This document shows positions 17,287 to 25,632 of a stretch of 64,000 bases of DNA, piece after piece (position 1 is the first letter of the stretch; each line of letters begins with the position of its first letter). The notes under the pieces are model-generated. The model was not told the DNA's origin. It ran no database searches and saw only the letters and a list, made by a program, of their open reading frames with translations. The position numbers and the translations under genes were made by a program. This DNA is from Parvularcula marina (GTDB lineage: Bacteria; Pseudomonadota; Alphaproteobacteria; Caulobacterales; Parvularculaceae): assembly GCF_003399445.1 (NCBI RefSeq), contig NZ_QUQO01000001.1, positions 2,167,001 through 2,231,000 of the forward strand, in the 5' to 3' direction.

Positions 17287-17356
17287 AAAAATGGCCGCCA
17301 TGCGAGGGGGAACATGGCGGCCAGGGTGTCTCCTGACGGGTTTGCGGGTCAGGAGA
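17287..17356 (-). terminator. Tandem hairpins ending the DUF1328-DUF2383 transcript
   Basis: Two perfect inverted repeats lie just beyond the DUF2383 stop on the minus strand: TCTCCTGAC/GTCAGGAGA (17329-17337 with 17348-17356), then an 11-bp stem TGGCCGCCATG/CATGGCGGCCA (17292-17302 with 17313-17323) followed by five U on the minus strand. The second has the form of an intrinsic terminator; the first may stabilise the mRNA 3' end. Confidence 0.7.
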
Positions 17357-17374
17357 AGAGAAAGGGCGTCAGCG

Positions 17375-17809
17375 TCAGACGCGATGCTCCATGCGCTCGG
17401 CATAGGCTTCGCCGGCACGGGCACTCATATGCGCTTTCTGCAACAGGCCACGCGTCGGCGGCGTGATGTCATCATCGAGCTTGCTCTCGATATATTCGGC
17501 AAGGCGCTCCTCACCGTCATCGATCGCGCCAAGGGCCGCCTTTTCGTCATCCCGGAAGAGGGAGGAGAAATCGGTCATGGCCCGGTGCAACGTGCCAAGC
17601 ACCCCGCCATCCGTTTCAGGCTCCGCGCCGAGGCTTTGTGTCTGGGTCTGGAAGTCCGTGATGAGCTGCGCGCGTTCCTGACTGCGCTCCATGAACTCCG
17701 CGTGAAGGACATAATTGTCATCGGTGACTTCAGCCGCCTTGGCATAGCCCTTCTGGCTATCGATCAGCATTTTGGTGACATCTTTGAGAACGTCGACATC
17801 TTTGGTCAT
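17375..17809 (-). CDS. PA2169/DUF2383 family four-helix-bundle protein
   Basis: A 144-residue protein of the ferritin-like DUF2383 family, almost wholly helical. It starts MTKDVDVLKDVTKMLIDSQKGY and carries RAQLITDFQTQ and the repeated acidic/aliphatic helices of this group. The start at 17809 is set by GGAG 8-11 bases upstream. Members are commonly stress-induced small proteins of unknown function. It follows a DUF1328 membrane-protein gene on the same strand, and an EcfG-like promoter precedes both. Confidence 0.82.
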   Translation of the reverse strand: MTKDVDVLKDVTKMLIDSQKGYAKAAEVTDDNYVLHAEFMERSQERAQLITDFQTQTQSLGAEPETDGGVLGTLHRAMTDFSSLFRDDEKAALGAIDDGEERLAEYIESKLDDDITPPTRGLLQKAHMSARAGEAYAERMEHRV

Positions 17810-17900
17810 GGGTATCTCCATTGATCAGTATTAAGAATATAAAATGAGAGGCGGTAATTTTGGCTGGGGCCGATAAACCGGCGCCAGCCCATCTGCAGTC

Positions 17901-18065
17901 CTAGACGCGCCGAACCAGTCGCATGACGATCGAAACCGCGAAAAGAACGAGGAAGATGAAGAACAGCAGTTTCGCGATGGAGGCTGCGCCCCCGGCGATG
18001 CCGCCAAATCCGAAGAGTGCCGCAACAAGCGCGACGATCAGAAACATCATGGCCCAACTGAGCAT
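17901..18065 (-). CDS. DUF1328 small membrane protein (YtjA-like)
   Basis: A 54-residue protein that short-gene filters miss. It begins [19 protein letters not shown], then [20 protein letters not shown], ending in a basic MRLVRRV: two transmembrane helices joined by a Gly/Ala-rich turn, the DUF1328 signature. A near-perfect ribosome-binding site AAGGAGG lies 6 bases before the ATG. DUF1328 genes are typical members of general stress regulons. A stem-loop without a U tract (17870-17897) separates it from DUF2383. Confidence 0.88.
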   Translation of the reverse strand: MLSWAMMFLIVALVAALFGFGGIAGGAASIAKLLFFIFLVLFAVSIVMRLVRRV

Positions 18066-18092
18066 GACAACCTCCTTGTTTGATAAGGAAAA

Positions 18093-18117
18093 GACGCGCT
18101 GAGCCGGTCTTCGTTCC
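18093..18117 (-). promoter_or_regulatory. EcfG-like general stress promoter
   Basis: On the minus strand, GGAAC (18113-18117), a 16-base spacer and CGTC (18093-18096). The alphaproteobacterial general stress sigma factor EcfG/SigT recognises GGAAC-N16/17-CGTT, so this differs by one base. It lies 28 bases upstream of the DUF1328 start. The fit between site and the stress-type genes it precedes is the main support. Confidence 0.5.
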
Positions 18118-18275
18118 GTCGTCCCGTGCGGATTACGCAGAGTTCAGATCGCTCAGGAGTTAGGGTTAACGGCCGCAGGTTTTCGGGCCGTTCTGGTGAT
18201 GCCCGTCACAGCGAAGCGCGCGGGCAAATGGCATTGTCTCATCATCGAAACCGATAACCTTAACGAGAGAACACG

Positions 18276-18569
18276 ATGAAAAAGTCCTTCGCCACCGCCG
18301 CTTTCACAGCCTTCTTTTCCGCCGCCGCTGCCCTGCATGGCGCTTTCGCCCAGACCCATGAGGCTGAAATGACGTCACAGGAAATCAGCGCCAAAGTCGC
18401 TGAGCAGACCCTCAACCTGTCGGTCGCCCTCGACGGCAAAATCGAAATGATGGACGCGCCCTTCGCCGAAAAACTCGCCGCCCTCGACAATGCCCAGCCG
18501 GGCCGCGCCCGCATGGCGCAGAACACCCGCCCGGAACGCGAGACCATCGTGCTCGCCATGGCGAATTAA
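18276..18569 (+). CDS. Small secreted protein, unknown
   Basis: A 97-residue protein with a clear Sec signal peptide (MKKSFATAAFTAFFSAAAALHGAFA, cut near residue 25). The mature part of about 70 residues is helical and acidic to neutral and contains EISAKVAEQTLNLSVALDG. I do not recognise a family. It is divergent from the DUF1328 operon and is followed by its own terminator, so it is a single-gene unit. Confidence 0.7.
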   Translation: MKKSFATAAFTAFFSAAAALHGAFAQTHEAEMTSQEISAKVAEQTLNLSVALDGKIEMMDAPFAEKLAALDNAQPGRARMAQNTRPERETIVLAMAN

Positions 18570-18607
18570 GCAGGCGATTTTTCGTCAAAGCCTAAGGGTT
18601 ATCGGAT

Positions 18608-18634
18608 AAGGCGCCTCATCGGGGGCGCCTTTTT
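18608..18634 (+). terminator. Terminator after the small secreted protein
   Basis: An 8-bp perfect stem AAGGCGCC (18608-18615) / GGCGCCTT (18624-18631), running into a TTTT tail on the plus strand, about 40 bases after the stop codon at 18569 and upstream of glyS. Confidence 0.8.
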
Positions 18635-18721
18635 CACGTTTAGCGGGCAGAGGACTTGCTCCGGCGCGGGGGATCGGCCATTTCCTCGCAACTGCAACAT
18701 ATCAATGGGGCGCCTGCCTTT

Positions 18722-21139
18722 ATGCCTGAACTTCTGCTTGAGCTGTTCTCCGAAGAAATTCCTGCCCGGCTGCAGCGCCGCGCGGCGGGCGACCTTGAGC
18801 GGCTGGTCACGGACGGGCTCAAGGCAGAAGGGCTCAAATGGGACGGCGTCAAAGCCTTCTCGACGCCGCGGCGACTGACGCTCGTCATCACCGGGCTGCC
18901 GGTCGCGCAGGCGGATCTGAAAGAAGAACGCAAAGGCCCCCGGGTCGGCGCGCCGGAAAAGGCGGTCGAGGGCTTCCTCAACTCAGCCGGTCTTGAAAGC
19001 CTCGATCAGGCGCAGATCCATGAAGACAAAAAAGGCCAGTTCTACGTCGCGGTGATCGAGCGGACGGGTCAGCCGACGGCGCAAGTGATCGCCGGGATGA
19101 TGCCGGAGATCATCGCGAAATTCCCCTGGCCCAAATCGATGCGCTGGGGCGCAGGCGACATGCGCTGGGTGCGCCCGCTGCATTCAATCCTCTGCACTTT
19201 TGATGGCGAGGTCGTGCCCTTCACGATTGAGAATGGCGATCTGCCGGTGACGTCCGGCGACAAGACCTATGGCCACCGGTTCATCGCGCCCGAAGAGATC
19301 CAGGTACGGAGCTTTGAGCCCTATGCGGCGGAACTGCGCCGCGCGCGAGTGCTCCTTGATCCTGATGAGCGCGAGGAGCTGATCCTCGGTGAAGCCAGAG
19401 CGCTGGCAAAGGCGCAAGGGCTGGAGCTGGTCGAAGACAAGGGCCTTCTGGCGGAAGTCGCCGGGCTCTCCGAATGGCCAGTGCCGCGGATCGGGAATTT
19501 CGCCGAAAAGTTCCTGACCGTCCCTGACGAGGCGCTCATCGCCTCGATGAAAGGGCACCAGAAATATTTCTCCGTCATCAACCCTCAGACGGGGCGCCTG
19601 GCGCCGAAATTCATCACGGTTGCGAATATCGAACCTGCCGATGGCGGCGCGGCCATGATGGTCGGGTATGAGCGTGTGCTTGAGGCGCGGCTGTCGGATG
19701 CCTGGTTCCTCTATCATCAGGATCTGAAAAAGACCCTTGAGCAGCACGGCCAGAAGCTCAGTGAAGTGACGTTCTTTGAAGGCCTCGGCACGACGGCGGA
19801 GAAAGTCGAGCGCGTGGCGGCCTTGGCAAAGGAACTCGCGCCGATTGTCGGGGCTGATCCTGCGCTGGCGGAGAAAGCGGCGCTTCTCTCCAAATCGGAC
19901 CTGACGACCGAGATGGTCGGCGAATTCCCTGAGCTGCAGGGGATTATGGGCCGCTATTATGCGCTCGAAGAGAATATTGAACCGGAAATCGCGGACGCGA
20001 TCCGGGATCATTACAAGCCCGCCGGGCAGAATGATGATGTGCCCACCGCGCCGGTGTCGGTCGCGGTCGCGCTGGCGGATAAATTGGACTCACTTGTAGC
20101 TTTTTGGGTGGTCAATAAAAAGCCAACTGGTTCAAGCGATCCTTTTGCGCTCAGGCGCGCTGCACTTGGTATCATCCAGATTGTGCTTAAAGGGAATGTT
20201 CGTTTTTCCCTTTATGACCATTTCTCTCGAGTAGTCGGGCATCTAATTGAGCAGTGCGTAGATGAGGACATCCTGTCCAAACACGATGCGGAGCAAGCCG
20301 CAGCGAGCCCAGGCGAATGGTTTCAAGGAAATGACGAGCACGAACTACTAGAGCATCCCGTGTGTACGCTGCTAGGGTATGGTCCAAATGACGCAGATGT
20401 CAGATTGGCTCTATCGCGCGAAGAGCTTCATTTTATAGCTGATCCTGAGGACTGTCCCGAAGCATACGAGGCATTGCCCGAGGCGAAACGAGCTCATGAT
20501 GAGCTAACACAACGATTGGCAGATATGGCGGGGCTCAGTTTTGCTTTAAGCCCTAATGATATTGAGCCGATCGAGCTGTCTGAGTACCTGCCGATTAAAC
20601 GTGTTTTGCCTCTGGTAGGTCCAGACCTCCTCGCTTTCTTCCATGACCGGCTCTCAGTCTATTTGCGGGATCAGGGCTATCGCCATGACCACATCCGCAG
20701 CGTTCTGACGCCGGATGCGGATGATTTTGTTCTGGTCGTTAAAAAGCTCGAGGCGCTCAAATCCTTCCTCGACAGCGAGGACGGCGCGAACCTCACCGCC
20801 GCCTATAAGCGGGCCGGCAATATCCTGAAGGCGGAAGCCAAGAAGGGCGATTTGCCGCAAGGCGAGATCGACGAAGCCGTGCTCGAAGCCGGGGAAGAGA
20901 AAACCCTTCATGCTCGCCTTGCGGGTGCGCGGGATGCGCTCGGCCCGGCATTGGCGGGAGAAAAGTACGAGGCGGCGATGTTAGCGCTCGCAGGGCTCCG
21001 TGCCCCCCTTGATGCCTTCTTCGAGAAGGTTACGGTGAATGCGGACGACCCTGCTTTGCGCCGGAACCGGCTCCTGCTGCTTGGTGACTTCATTTCTACC
21101 TGTGGCCGCGTTGCCCAATTCTCGGAACTCGAGGGGTAA
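18722..21139 (+). CDS. glyS: Glycine--tRNA ligase beta subunit (with atypical insert)
   Basis: Beta chain that recognises tRNA-Gly and partners GlyQ. From the ATG at 18722 (MPELLLELFSEEIPARLQ) it has 805 residues, longer than the roughly 690-750 usual. Family blocks PWPKSMRWGAGDMRWVRP, MKGHQKYF and DHYKPAGQNDDVPTAPVS are intact. Between FSLYDHF (about residue 495) and DLLAFFHDRL (about 635) there is a long stretch where relatives usually have only a short linker. DNA from about 20,080 to 20,660 is visibly poorer in GC with different codons. The frame is open throughout, so the protein is probably functional. ppdK follows by 38 bases. Confidence 0.95.
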   Translation: MPELLLELFSEEIPARLQRRAAGDLERLVTDGLKAEGLKWDGVKAFSTPRRLTLVITGLPVAQADLKEERKGPRVGAPEKAVEGFLNSAGLESLDQAQIHEDKKGQFYVAVIERTGQPTAQVIAGMMPEIIAKFPWPKSMRWGAGDMRWVRPLHSILCTFDGEVVPFTIENGDLPVTSGDKTYGHRFIAPEEIQVRSFEPYAAELRRARVLLDPDEREELILGEARALAKAQGLELVEDKGLLAEVAGLSEWPVPRIGNFAEKFLTVPDEALIASMKGHQKYFSVINPQTGRLAPKFITVANIEPADGGAAMMVGYERVLEARLSDAWFLYHQDLKKTLEQHGQKLSEVTFFEGLGTTAEKVERVAALAKELAPIVGADPALAEKAALLSKSDLTTEMVGEFPELQGIMGRYYALEENIEPEIADAIRDHYKPAGQNDDVPTAPVSVAVALADKLDSLVAFWVVNKKPTGSSDPFALRRAALGIIQIVLKGNVRFSLYDHFSRVVGHLIEQCVDEDILSKHDAEQAAASPGEWFQGNDEHELLEHPVCTLLGYGPNDADVRLALSREELHFIADPEDCPEAYEALPEAKRAHDELTQRLADMAGLSFALSPNDIEPIELSEYLPIKRVLPLVGPDLLAFFHDRLSVYLRDQGYRHDHIRSVLTPDADDFVLVVKKLEALKSFLDSEDGANLTAAYKRAGNILKAEAKKGDLPQGEIDEAVLEAGEEKTLHARLAGARDALGPALAGEKYEAAMLALAGLRAPLDAFFEKVTVNADDPALRRNRLLLLGDFISTCGRVAQFSELEG
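20080..20660 (+). other. Compositionally atypical block inside glyS
   Basis: By hand counting of several 60-base lines, GC here is near one half, while glyS on both sides is well above that. Codons such as CTA, ATA, TTA and AGA appear. The block covers a conserved part (DKLDSLVAFW, PTGSSDPFALRRAALG) as well as the extra non-conserved stretch, so it resembles replacement by DNA from another lineage rather than a simple insertion. No repeats or mobile-element ends are seen at the edges, which are gradual. Confidence 0.6.
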
Positions 21140-21177
21140 TGGCGGCTCATCCATTCCATTTTCGGAAGGCCTGAGAC

Positions 21178-23847
21178 GTGACGCAATATATCTATAACTT
21201 TGGTGGTGGGTCGGCCGACGGCCGGACCGAGATGCGCAACCTGCTGGGCGGGAAAGGCGCGAACCTTGCGGAGATGGCTTCGCTGGGTCTGCCCGTACCG
21301 CCGGGTTTTACGATCACGACCGAAGTCTGCACGGCCTTTTATGACAATAATCGTCAATATCCTGACGGTCTGAAGGAACAGGTGGCGGCCGCCGTCGCGC
21401 ATGTCGAAGGCGTCGTCGGCAAGAAGTTTGGTGATACGTCAAACCCGCTGCTCGTCTCGGTGCGCTCCGGTGCGCGGGCGTCGATGCCGGGGATGATGGA
21501 CACCGTCCTCAATCTCGGCCTCAACCGCGAAACCGTTGAGGGGCTGGCAAAGCTCTCCGGGGACGAACGGTTTGCCTATGACAGCTACCGCCGCTTCATT
21601 CAGATGTATTCGGACGTCGTGCTCGGGATCGACCACCATAATTTCGAGGAAATCCTCGATATCTATAAGGAAGATCGCGACTACACGCTCGACACCCAGA
21701 TGACAGCCGAAGACTGGAAGTCTGTCATTGCTGAATATGAGCGGGCGGTTGAGGATGATCTCGGGCGGCCCTTCCCGCAGGATGTCGAAGAGCAGCTCTG
21801 GGGCGCTATCAATGCGGTCTTTGCCTCATGGATGAATGACCGCTCGAAAACCTACCGTCGTCTGAATAATATCCCCGAAAGCTGGGGCACGGCTGTCAAT
21901 GTGCAGGCCATGGTGTTCGGCAATATGGGCGACACATCGGCGACCGGCGTTGCCTTCACGCGTGATCCTTCGACAGGCGAGAAAGCCTATTATGGCGAGT
22001 TCCTGATCAACGCACAGGGCGAAGACGTTGTCGCCGGGATCCGCACGCCGCAGGCGCTAACCAAGGTCTCCCGCGAGAAAATGGGCAGCTCGGATGCATC
22101 CCTCGAAGAGGCGATGCCGGGCACCTATCAGGAACTGATCGCGGTCTTCGAGAAACTCGAAAGCCATTACCGCGACATGCAGGACATCGAATTCACCATC
22201 CAGGAAGGCAAGCTCTGGATGCTGCAGACACGGAACGGCAAGCGGACCGCCAAGGCGGCGCTGAAGATTGCCGTTGATCTGTGTGAAGAAGGAAAAATCT
22301 CGGAAGAAGAAGCCGTGATGCGGGTCAATCCGTCCGCGCTTGACCAGCTTCTCCACCCGACACTCGACCCAAAGGCCTCACGCGACCTCCTGACCAAGGG
22401 TCTGCCGGCAAGCCCGGGCGCTGCCTCCGGCGAAGTCGTCTTCACGGCCGATGAAGCCGAGAAACTTGCAGGCGAAGGCCGCAAGGTCATGCTGGTCCGT
22501 ACCGAGACGAGCCCAGAAGATATTCACGGCATGCACGCCGCAGCAGGCATCGTCACCGCCCGTGGCGGGATGACCTCTCACGCGGCGGTGGTTGCGCGCG
22601 GCATGGGCCGGGCCTGCGTCTGCGGCGCGGGCGATATCCGTATCGAACGCGACGGCAGCGGCTTTACCGCTGGGGGCCGCACCGTGAAGCCGGGTGATAT
22701 GATCACCATTGATGGCTCAACCGGTGAAGTCTTCATGGGTGCGGTCGAAACGATCGAGCCTGAGCTTTCCGGCGATTTTGCCAAGGTCATGGCGTGGGCG
22801 GACAAAACCCGCCGCATGAGAGTGCGGACCAATGCGGAAACCCCGGCGGACGCGAAAACCGCTCGCGGCTTCGGCGCGGAGGGGATTGGTCTTTGCCGGA
22901 CCGAGCACATGTTCTTTGACGCGAACCGCATCCTTGTCGTCCGTGAGATGATCCTGTCGGGCACGGATTCAGCGCGCCGGGCGGCACTCGCCAAGCTTCT
23001 TCCCTTCCAACGGGACGATTTCAAGGAGCTCTTCATGGTCATGCGCGGCCTGCCGGTGACGGTGCGCCTGCTCGACCCGCCGCTTCACGAATTCCTGCCG
23101 CATACGGATGAGGAAATCGCGGAAGTCGCCAAATCCGCTGGCGCGGACGCGGAAGAATTCCGCATGCGGGCTCGCCAGCTTTCCGAAGCGAACCCGATGC
23201 TGGGGCACCGGGGCTGCCGTCTTGCGATCACCTATCCTGAAATCTACGAGATGCAGGTCCGGGCGATCCTGGAGGCGGCCTGCGATGTCGCGGCCGAAAC
23301 CGGCGATGCGGTCGTGCCCGAAATCATGGTGCCGCTGGTCGCCATGAAGTCCGAGCTTGAGACCCTCAAGGCCCGGATCGATGGTGTGGCAAAGGATGTC
23401 TTTGCCGAGAAGGGCCGCACGCTCGACTATCAGGTCGGCACGATGATCGAACTGCCGCGCGCCGCGCTCACGGCCGATGTGATCGCCGAGGATGCCGAGT
23501 TCTTCTCCTTCGGCACGAATGACCTCACCCAGACCGCGTTCGGCCTGTCTCGTGACGATGCAGGCTCCTTCCTGCCGCATTACATCCGGCAGGGCGTCAT
23601 CGAGCAGGATCCCTTTGTGACGCTCGATCGAGAGGGTGTGGGCCAGCTTGTTCAGATCGCTGCCGACAAAGGCCGCAAAACCCGTCCAAATATTAAACTT
23701 GGCATTTGCGGCGAACATGGCGGCGATCCGCAGTCGATTGCGTTCTGCGAAGAGGTTGGATTGGACTATGTGAGCTGTTCGCCCTTCCGCGTGCCGATTG
23801 CCCGTCTCGCAGCTGCACAATCGGCCTTGTCAAACAAGCAGGACTAG
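21178..23847 (+). CDS. ppdK: Pyruvate, phosphate dikinase
   Basis: Interconverts pyruvate + ATP + Pi with PEP + AMP + PPi. It has 889 residues. The N-terminal ATP-grasp domain begins FGGGSADGRTEMRNLLGGKG. The central phosphohistidine domain has the catalytic His in GGMTSHAAVVARGMG. The C-terminal TIM barrel has GIGLCRTEHMFF and FFSFGTNDLTQT. The start is GTG at 21178. It follows glyS, a pairing common in alphaproteobacteria. Confidence 0.97.
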   Translation: MTQYIYNFGGGSADGRTEMRNLLGGKGANLAEMASLGLPVPPGFTITTEVCTAFYDNNRQYPDGLKEQVAAAVAHVEGVVGKKFGDTSNPLLVSVRSGARASMPGMMDTVLNLGLNRETVEGLAKLSGDERFAYDSYRRFIQMYSDVVLGIDHHNFEEILDIYKEDRDYTLDTQMTAEDWKSVIAEYERAVEDDLGRPFPQDVEEQLWGAINAVFASWMNDRSKTYRRLNNIPESWGTAVNVQAMVFGNMGDTSATGVAFTRDPSTGEKAYYGEFLINAQGEDVVAGIRTPQALTKVSREKMGSSDASLEEAMPGTYQELIAVFEKLESHYRDMQDIEFTIQEGKLWMLQTRNGKRTAKAALKIAVDLCEEGKISEEEAVMRVNPSALDQLLHPTLDPKASRDLLTKGLPASPGAASGEVVFTADEAEKLAGEGRKVMLVRTETSPEDIHGMHAAAGIVTARGGMTSHAAVVARGMGRACVCGAGDIRIERDGSGFTAGGRTVKPGDMITIDGSTGEVFMGAVETIEPELSGDFAKVMAWADKTRRMRVRTNAETPADAKTARGFGAEGIGLCRTEHMFFDANRILVVREMILSGTDSARRAALAKLLPFQRDDFKELFMVMRGLPVTVRLLDPPLHEFLPHTDEEIAEVAKSAGADAEEFRMRARQLSEANPMLGHRGCRLAITYPEIYEMQVRAILEAACDVAAETGDAVVPEIMVPLVAMKSELETLKARIDGVAKDVFAEKGRTLDYQVGTMIELPRAALTADVIAEDAEFFSFGTNDLTQTAFGLSRDDAGSFLPHYIRQGVIEQDPFVTLDREGVGQLVQIAADKGRKTRPNIKLGICGEHGGDPQSIAFCEEVGLDYVSCSPFRVPIARLAAAQSALSNKQD

Positions 23848-23994
23848 TGCACTAGCCGCGCCGCTCGCGTCTTTGGCGCGGGAATTGCTTGCCTCGATGT
23901 CACGTCATTGGGGTGGAAGCACCAGATGTTTGTTACTATATCACGTTTATTGGTAGGGCGCTGTCCTCGGGACGGCACAAATACTGGGACAAAC

Positions 23995-24780
23995 ATGAAA
24001 AAGATAACTGGGTTCCTGTCCCCGAAGCGGGCAGGGGTGTTTGTTGCGTGTGCCGTTTTGGCAGCTTCGGCCTCATTTGATGTGATGGCCTCGAACAAGA
24101 GCGGGACAGCTTTTGCGTCCCCATATGATTCAGCTGTCGCCTATTCGTACAGAATGGCGTCGCAGGGGAATAATGTCGAATTCACGATGCCGACCGCTGC
24201 GGAGCGCGAGGCCGCGGATCCCTTTGTCGTGCTCTCTGACCGCGGCGTTGATGTTGATCCGATCCGGGCTGTCGCAGCCGAGCTGGCGCTCGACCTCAGC
24301 GGCATAGAGATCGCCATTGCGGGTGGCCGAGCTGATGCGGCTGTCGTGCCTGCCGCCGACCGGAAATGCCTTGCTCAAGCCATTTACTACGAAGCGCGCA
24401 ATCAAAGCTCTGCCGGTCAGATGGCCGTTGCTGACGTCATTCTCAATCGCGTCGATGACAAGCATTATCCGGGTTCGGTCTGCGGTGTCGTCTACCAGGG
24501 CGCAAAGCGTGAGACGGGCTGCCAGTTCTCTTTCACCTGCGATGGCTCGATGACCAAGCCGGTCGATGTGCTCGCCATGAAGGACGCACAGCGGATGGCA
24601 GAGGCGGTCCTGTCTGGCCTGCGGATTGAGATCACGCGCGGGGCGCTCAACTATCACGCAAATTATGTGGCGCCGTACTGGGCGCCGCGGCTGCACAAGA
24701 CGGCCGTGGTCGATGACCACGTCTTTTATACGCCGGTGCGTTACGCGCAGCTGGCGCAGGGCGGCACGTCAGCTCAGTGA
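23995..24780 (+). CDS. SleB/CwlJ-like cell wall hydrolase
   Basis: A 261-residue secreted protein from the ATG at 23995 (MKKITGFLSPKRAG), with a Sec signal peptide ending near residue 33. The C-terminal half is a Hydrolase_2 (SleB) domain: CLAQAIYYEARNQSSAGQMAVADVILNRV, with catalytic Glu in YYEAR, then SVCGVVYQGA, CQFSFTCDG and ALNYHANYV. Such proteins in non-sporing alphaproteobacteria are thought to be lytic transglycosylase-like murein hydrolases. The last 12 bases overlap the converging nadC gene. Confidence 0.88.
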   Translation: MKKITGFLSPKRAGVFVACAVLAASASFDVMASNKSGTAFASPYDSAVAYSYRMASQGNNVEFTMPTAAEREAADPFVVLSDRGVDVDPIRAVAAELALDLSGIEIAIAGGRADAAVVPAADRKCLAQAIYYEARNQSSAGQMAVADVILNRVDDKHYPGSVCGVVYQGAKRETGCQFSFTCDGSMTKPVDVLAMKDAQRMAEAVLSGLRIEITRGALNYHANYVAPYWAPRLHKTAVVDDHVFYTPVRYAQLAQGGTSAQ

Positions 24781-25632
24781 CAATTCCATGCCGATGTCCA
24801 GGGTCGGCGCGGAATGGGTGATCCACCCGCTCGAAATCACATCCACCCCGGTCTCGGCGATCTCGCGCACAGTTTCGAGCGTGACATTGCCGGAGGCTTC
24901 GAGCAGCGCGCGGCCATCGGTCAGGCGCACGGCCTCGCGCAGCGCTTTGGGCGCCATATTGTCGAGGAGGATGATGTCAGCGCCCGCGGACAGAACCTCA
25001 CGAAGCTGATCAAGCGTATCGACTTCAATCTCTACACGGACGGTGTGCCCGGCATATGAACTGGCAGCATCGAGCGCACGCCTTATGCTGCCGGCGGCCA
25101 CAATGTGATTGTCCTTGATCATTACCGCATCGTGCAGGCCGAAGCGGTGGTTCATCCCGCCGCCGCAGCGCACGGCGAATTTCTGGAGCGCCCGCAGGCC
25201 CGGTAGGGTTTTGCGTGTACAGGCAATCGCGGTGCCGGTGTCTTCAACGATCTCGACAAAGCGGGCCGTGGCCGAGGCAATCCCGCTCATATGCCCAAGG
25301 ATATTGAGCGCAACGCGCTCGGCGGTCAGCAGGCTGCGGGCGGAACCGTTGGCAACAAGGATCGTATCGCCAGGCATCAGGGCAAAGCCGTCGCCCTTCA
25401 GGGTTTCAAGCTCGATCTCTGGATCGACCGCGCGAAAGACGCGGCGCGCCATCTCAACGCCAGCGGCAACGCCGAAGGTGCGGGAATTCAGCTCCGCCCG
25501 GGCGGGCCGGTTCTTCGGCACGGTGGCGATGGTCGAGATATCGCCCGCATCGCCGAGGTCCTCGGTCAGCGCGCGCATGATCAGGTCAGCCGTCATGGCT
25601 TCGGGAAGGGGGAAAGTCAGCTCACGGTTCAT
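24769..25632 (-). CDS. nadC: Nicotinate-nucleotide pyrophosphorylase (quinolinate phosphoribosyltransferase)
   Basis: Makes nicotinate mononucleotide from quinolinate and PRPP. It has 287 residues. The signature blocks are TRKTLPGLRALQKFAVRCGG, MIKDNHI, VEIEVDTLDQL and LLDNMAP. It is third in nadA-nadB-nadC, with an ATGA overlap to nadB (25629-25632), and converges on the SleB-like gene. Confidence 0.96.
   Translation of the reverse strand: MNRELTFPLPEAMTADLIMRALTEDLGDAGDISTIATVPKNRPARAELNSRTFGVAAGVEMARRVFRAVDPEIELETLKGDGFALMPGDTILVANGSARSLLTAERVALNILGHMSGIASATARFVEIVEDTGTAIACTRKTLPGLRALQKFAVRCGGGMNHRFGLHDAVMIKDNHIVAAGSIRRALDAASSYAGHTVRVEIEVDTLDQLREVLSAGADIILLDNMAPKALREAVRLTDGRALLEASGNVTLETVREIAETGVDVISSGWITHSAPTLDIGMELSLS

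Noticed and set aside
17868-17900. Stem-loop GGCTGG.../...CCAGCC between DUF1328 and DUF2383 as a terminator
   Set aside because: Neither strand has a U tract after the stem; it may be an mRNA processing or stability element, but that cannot be shown.
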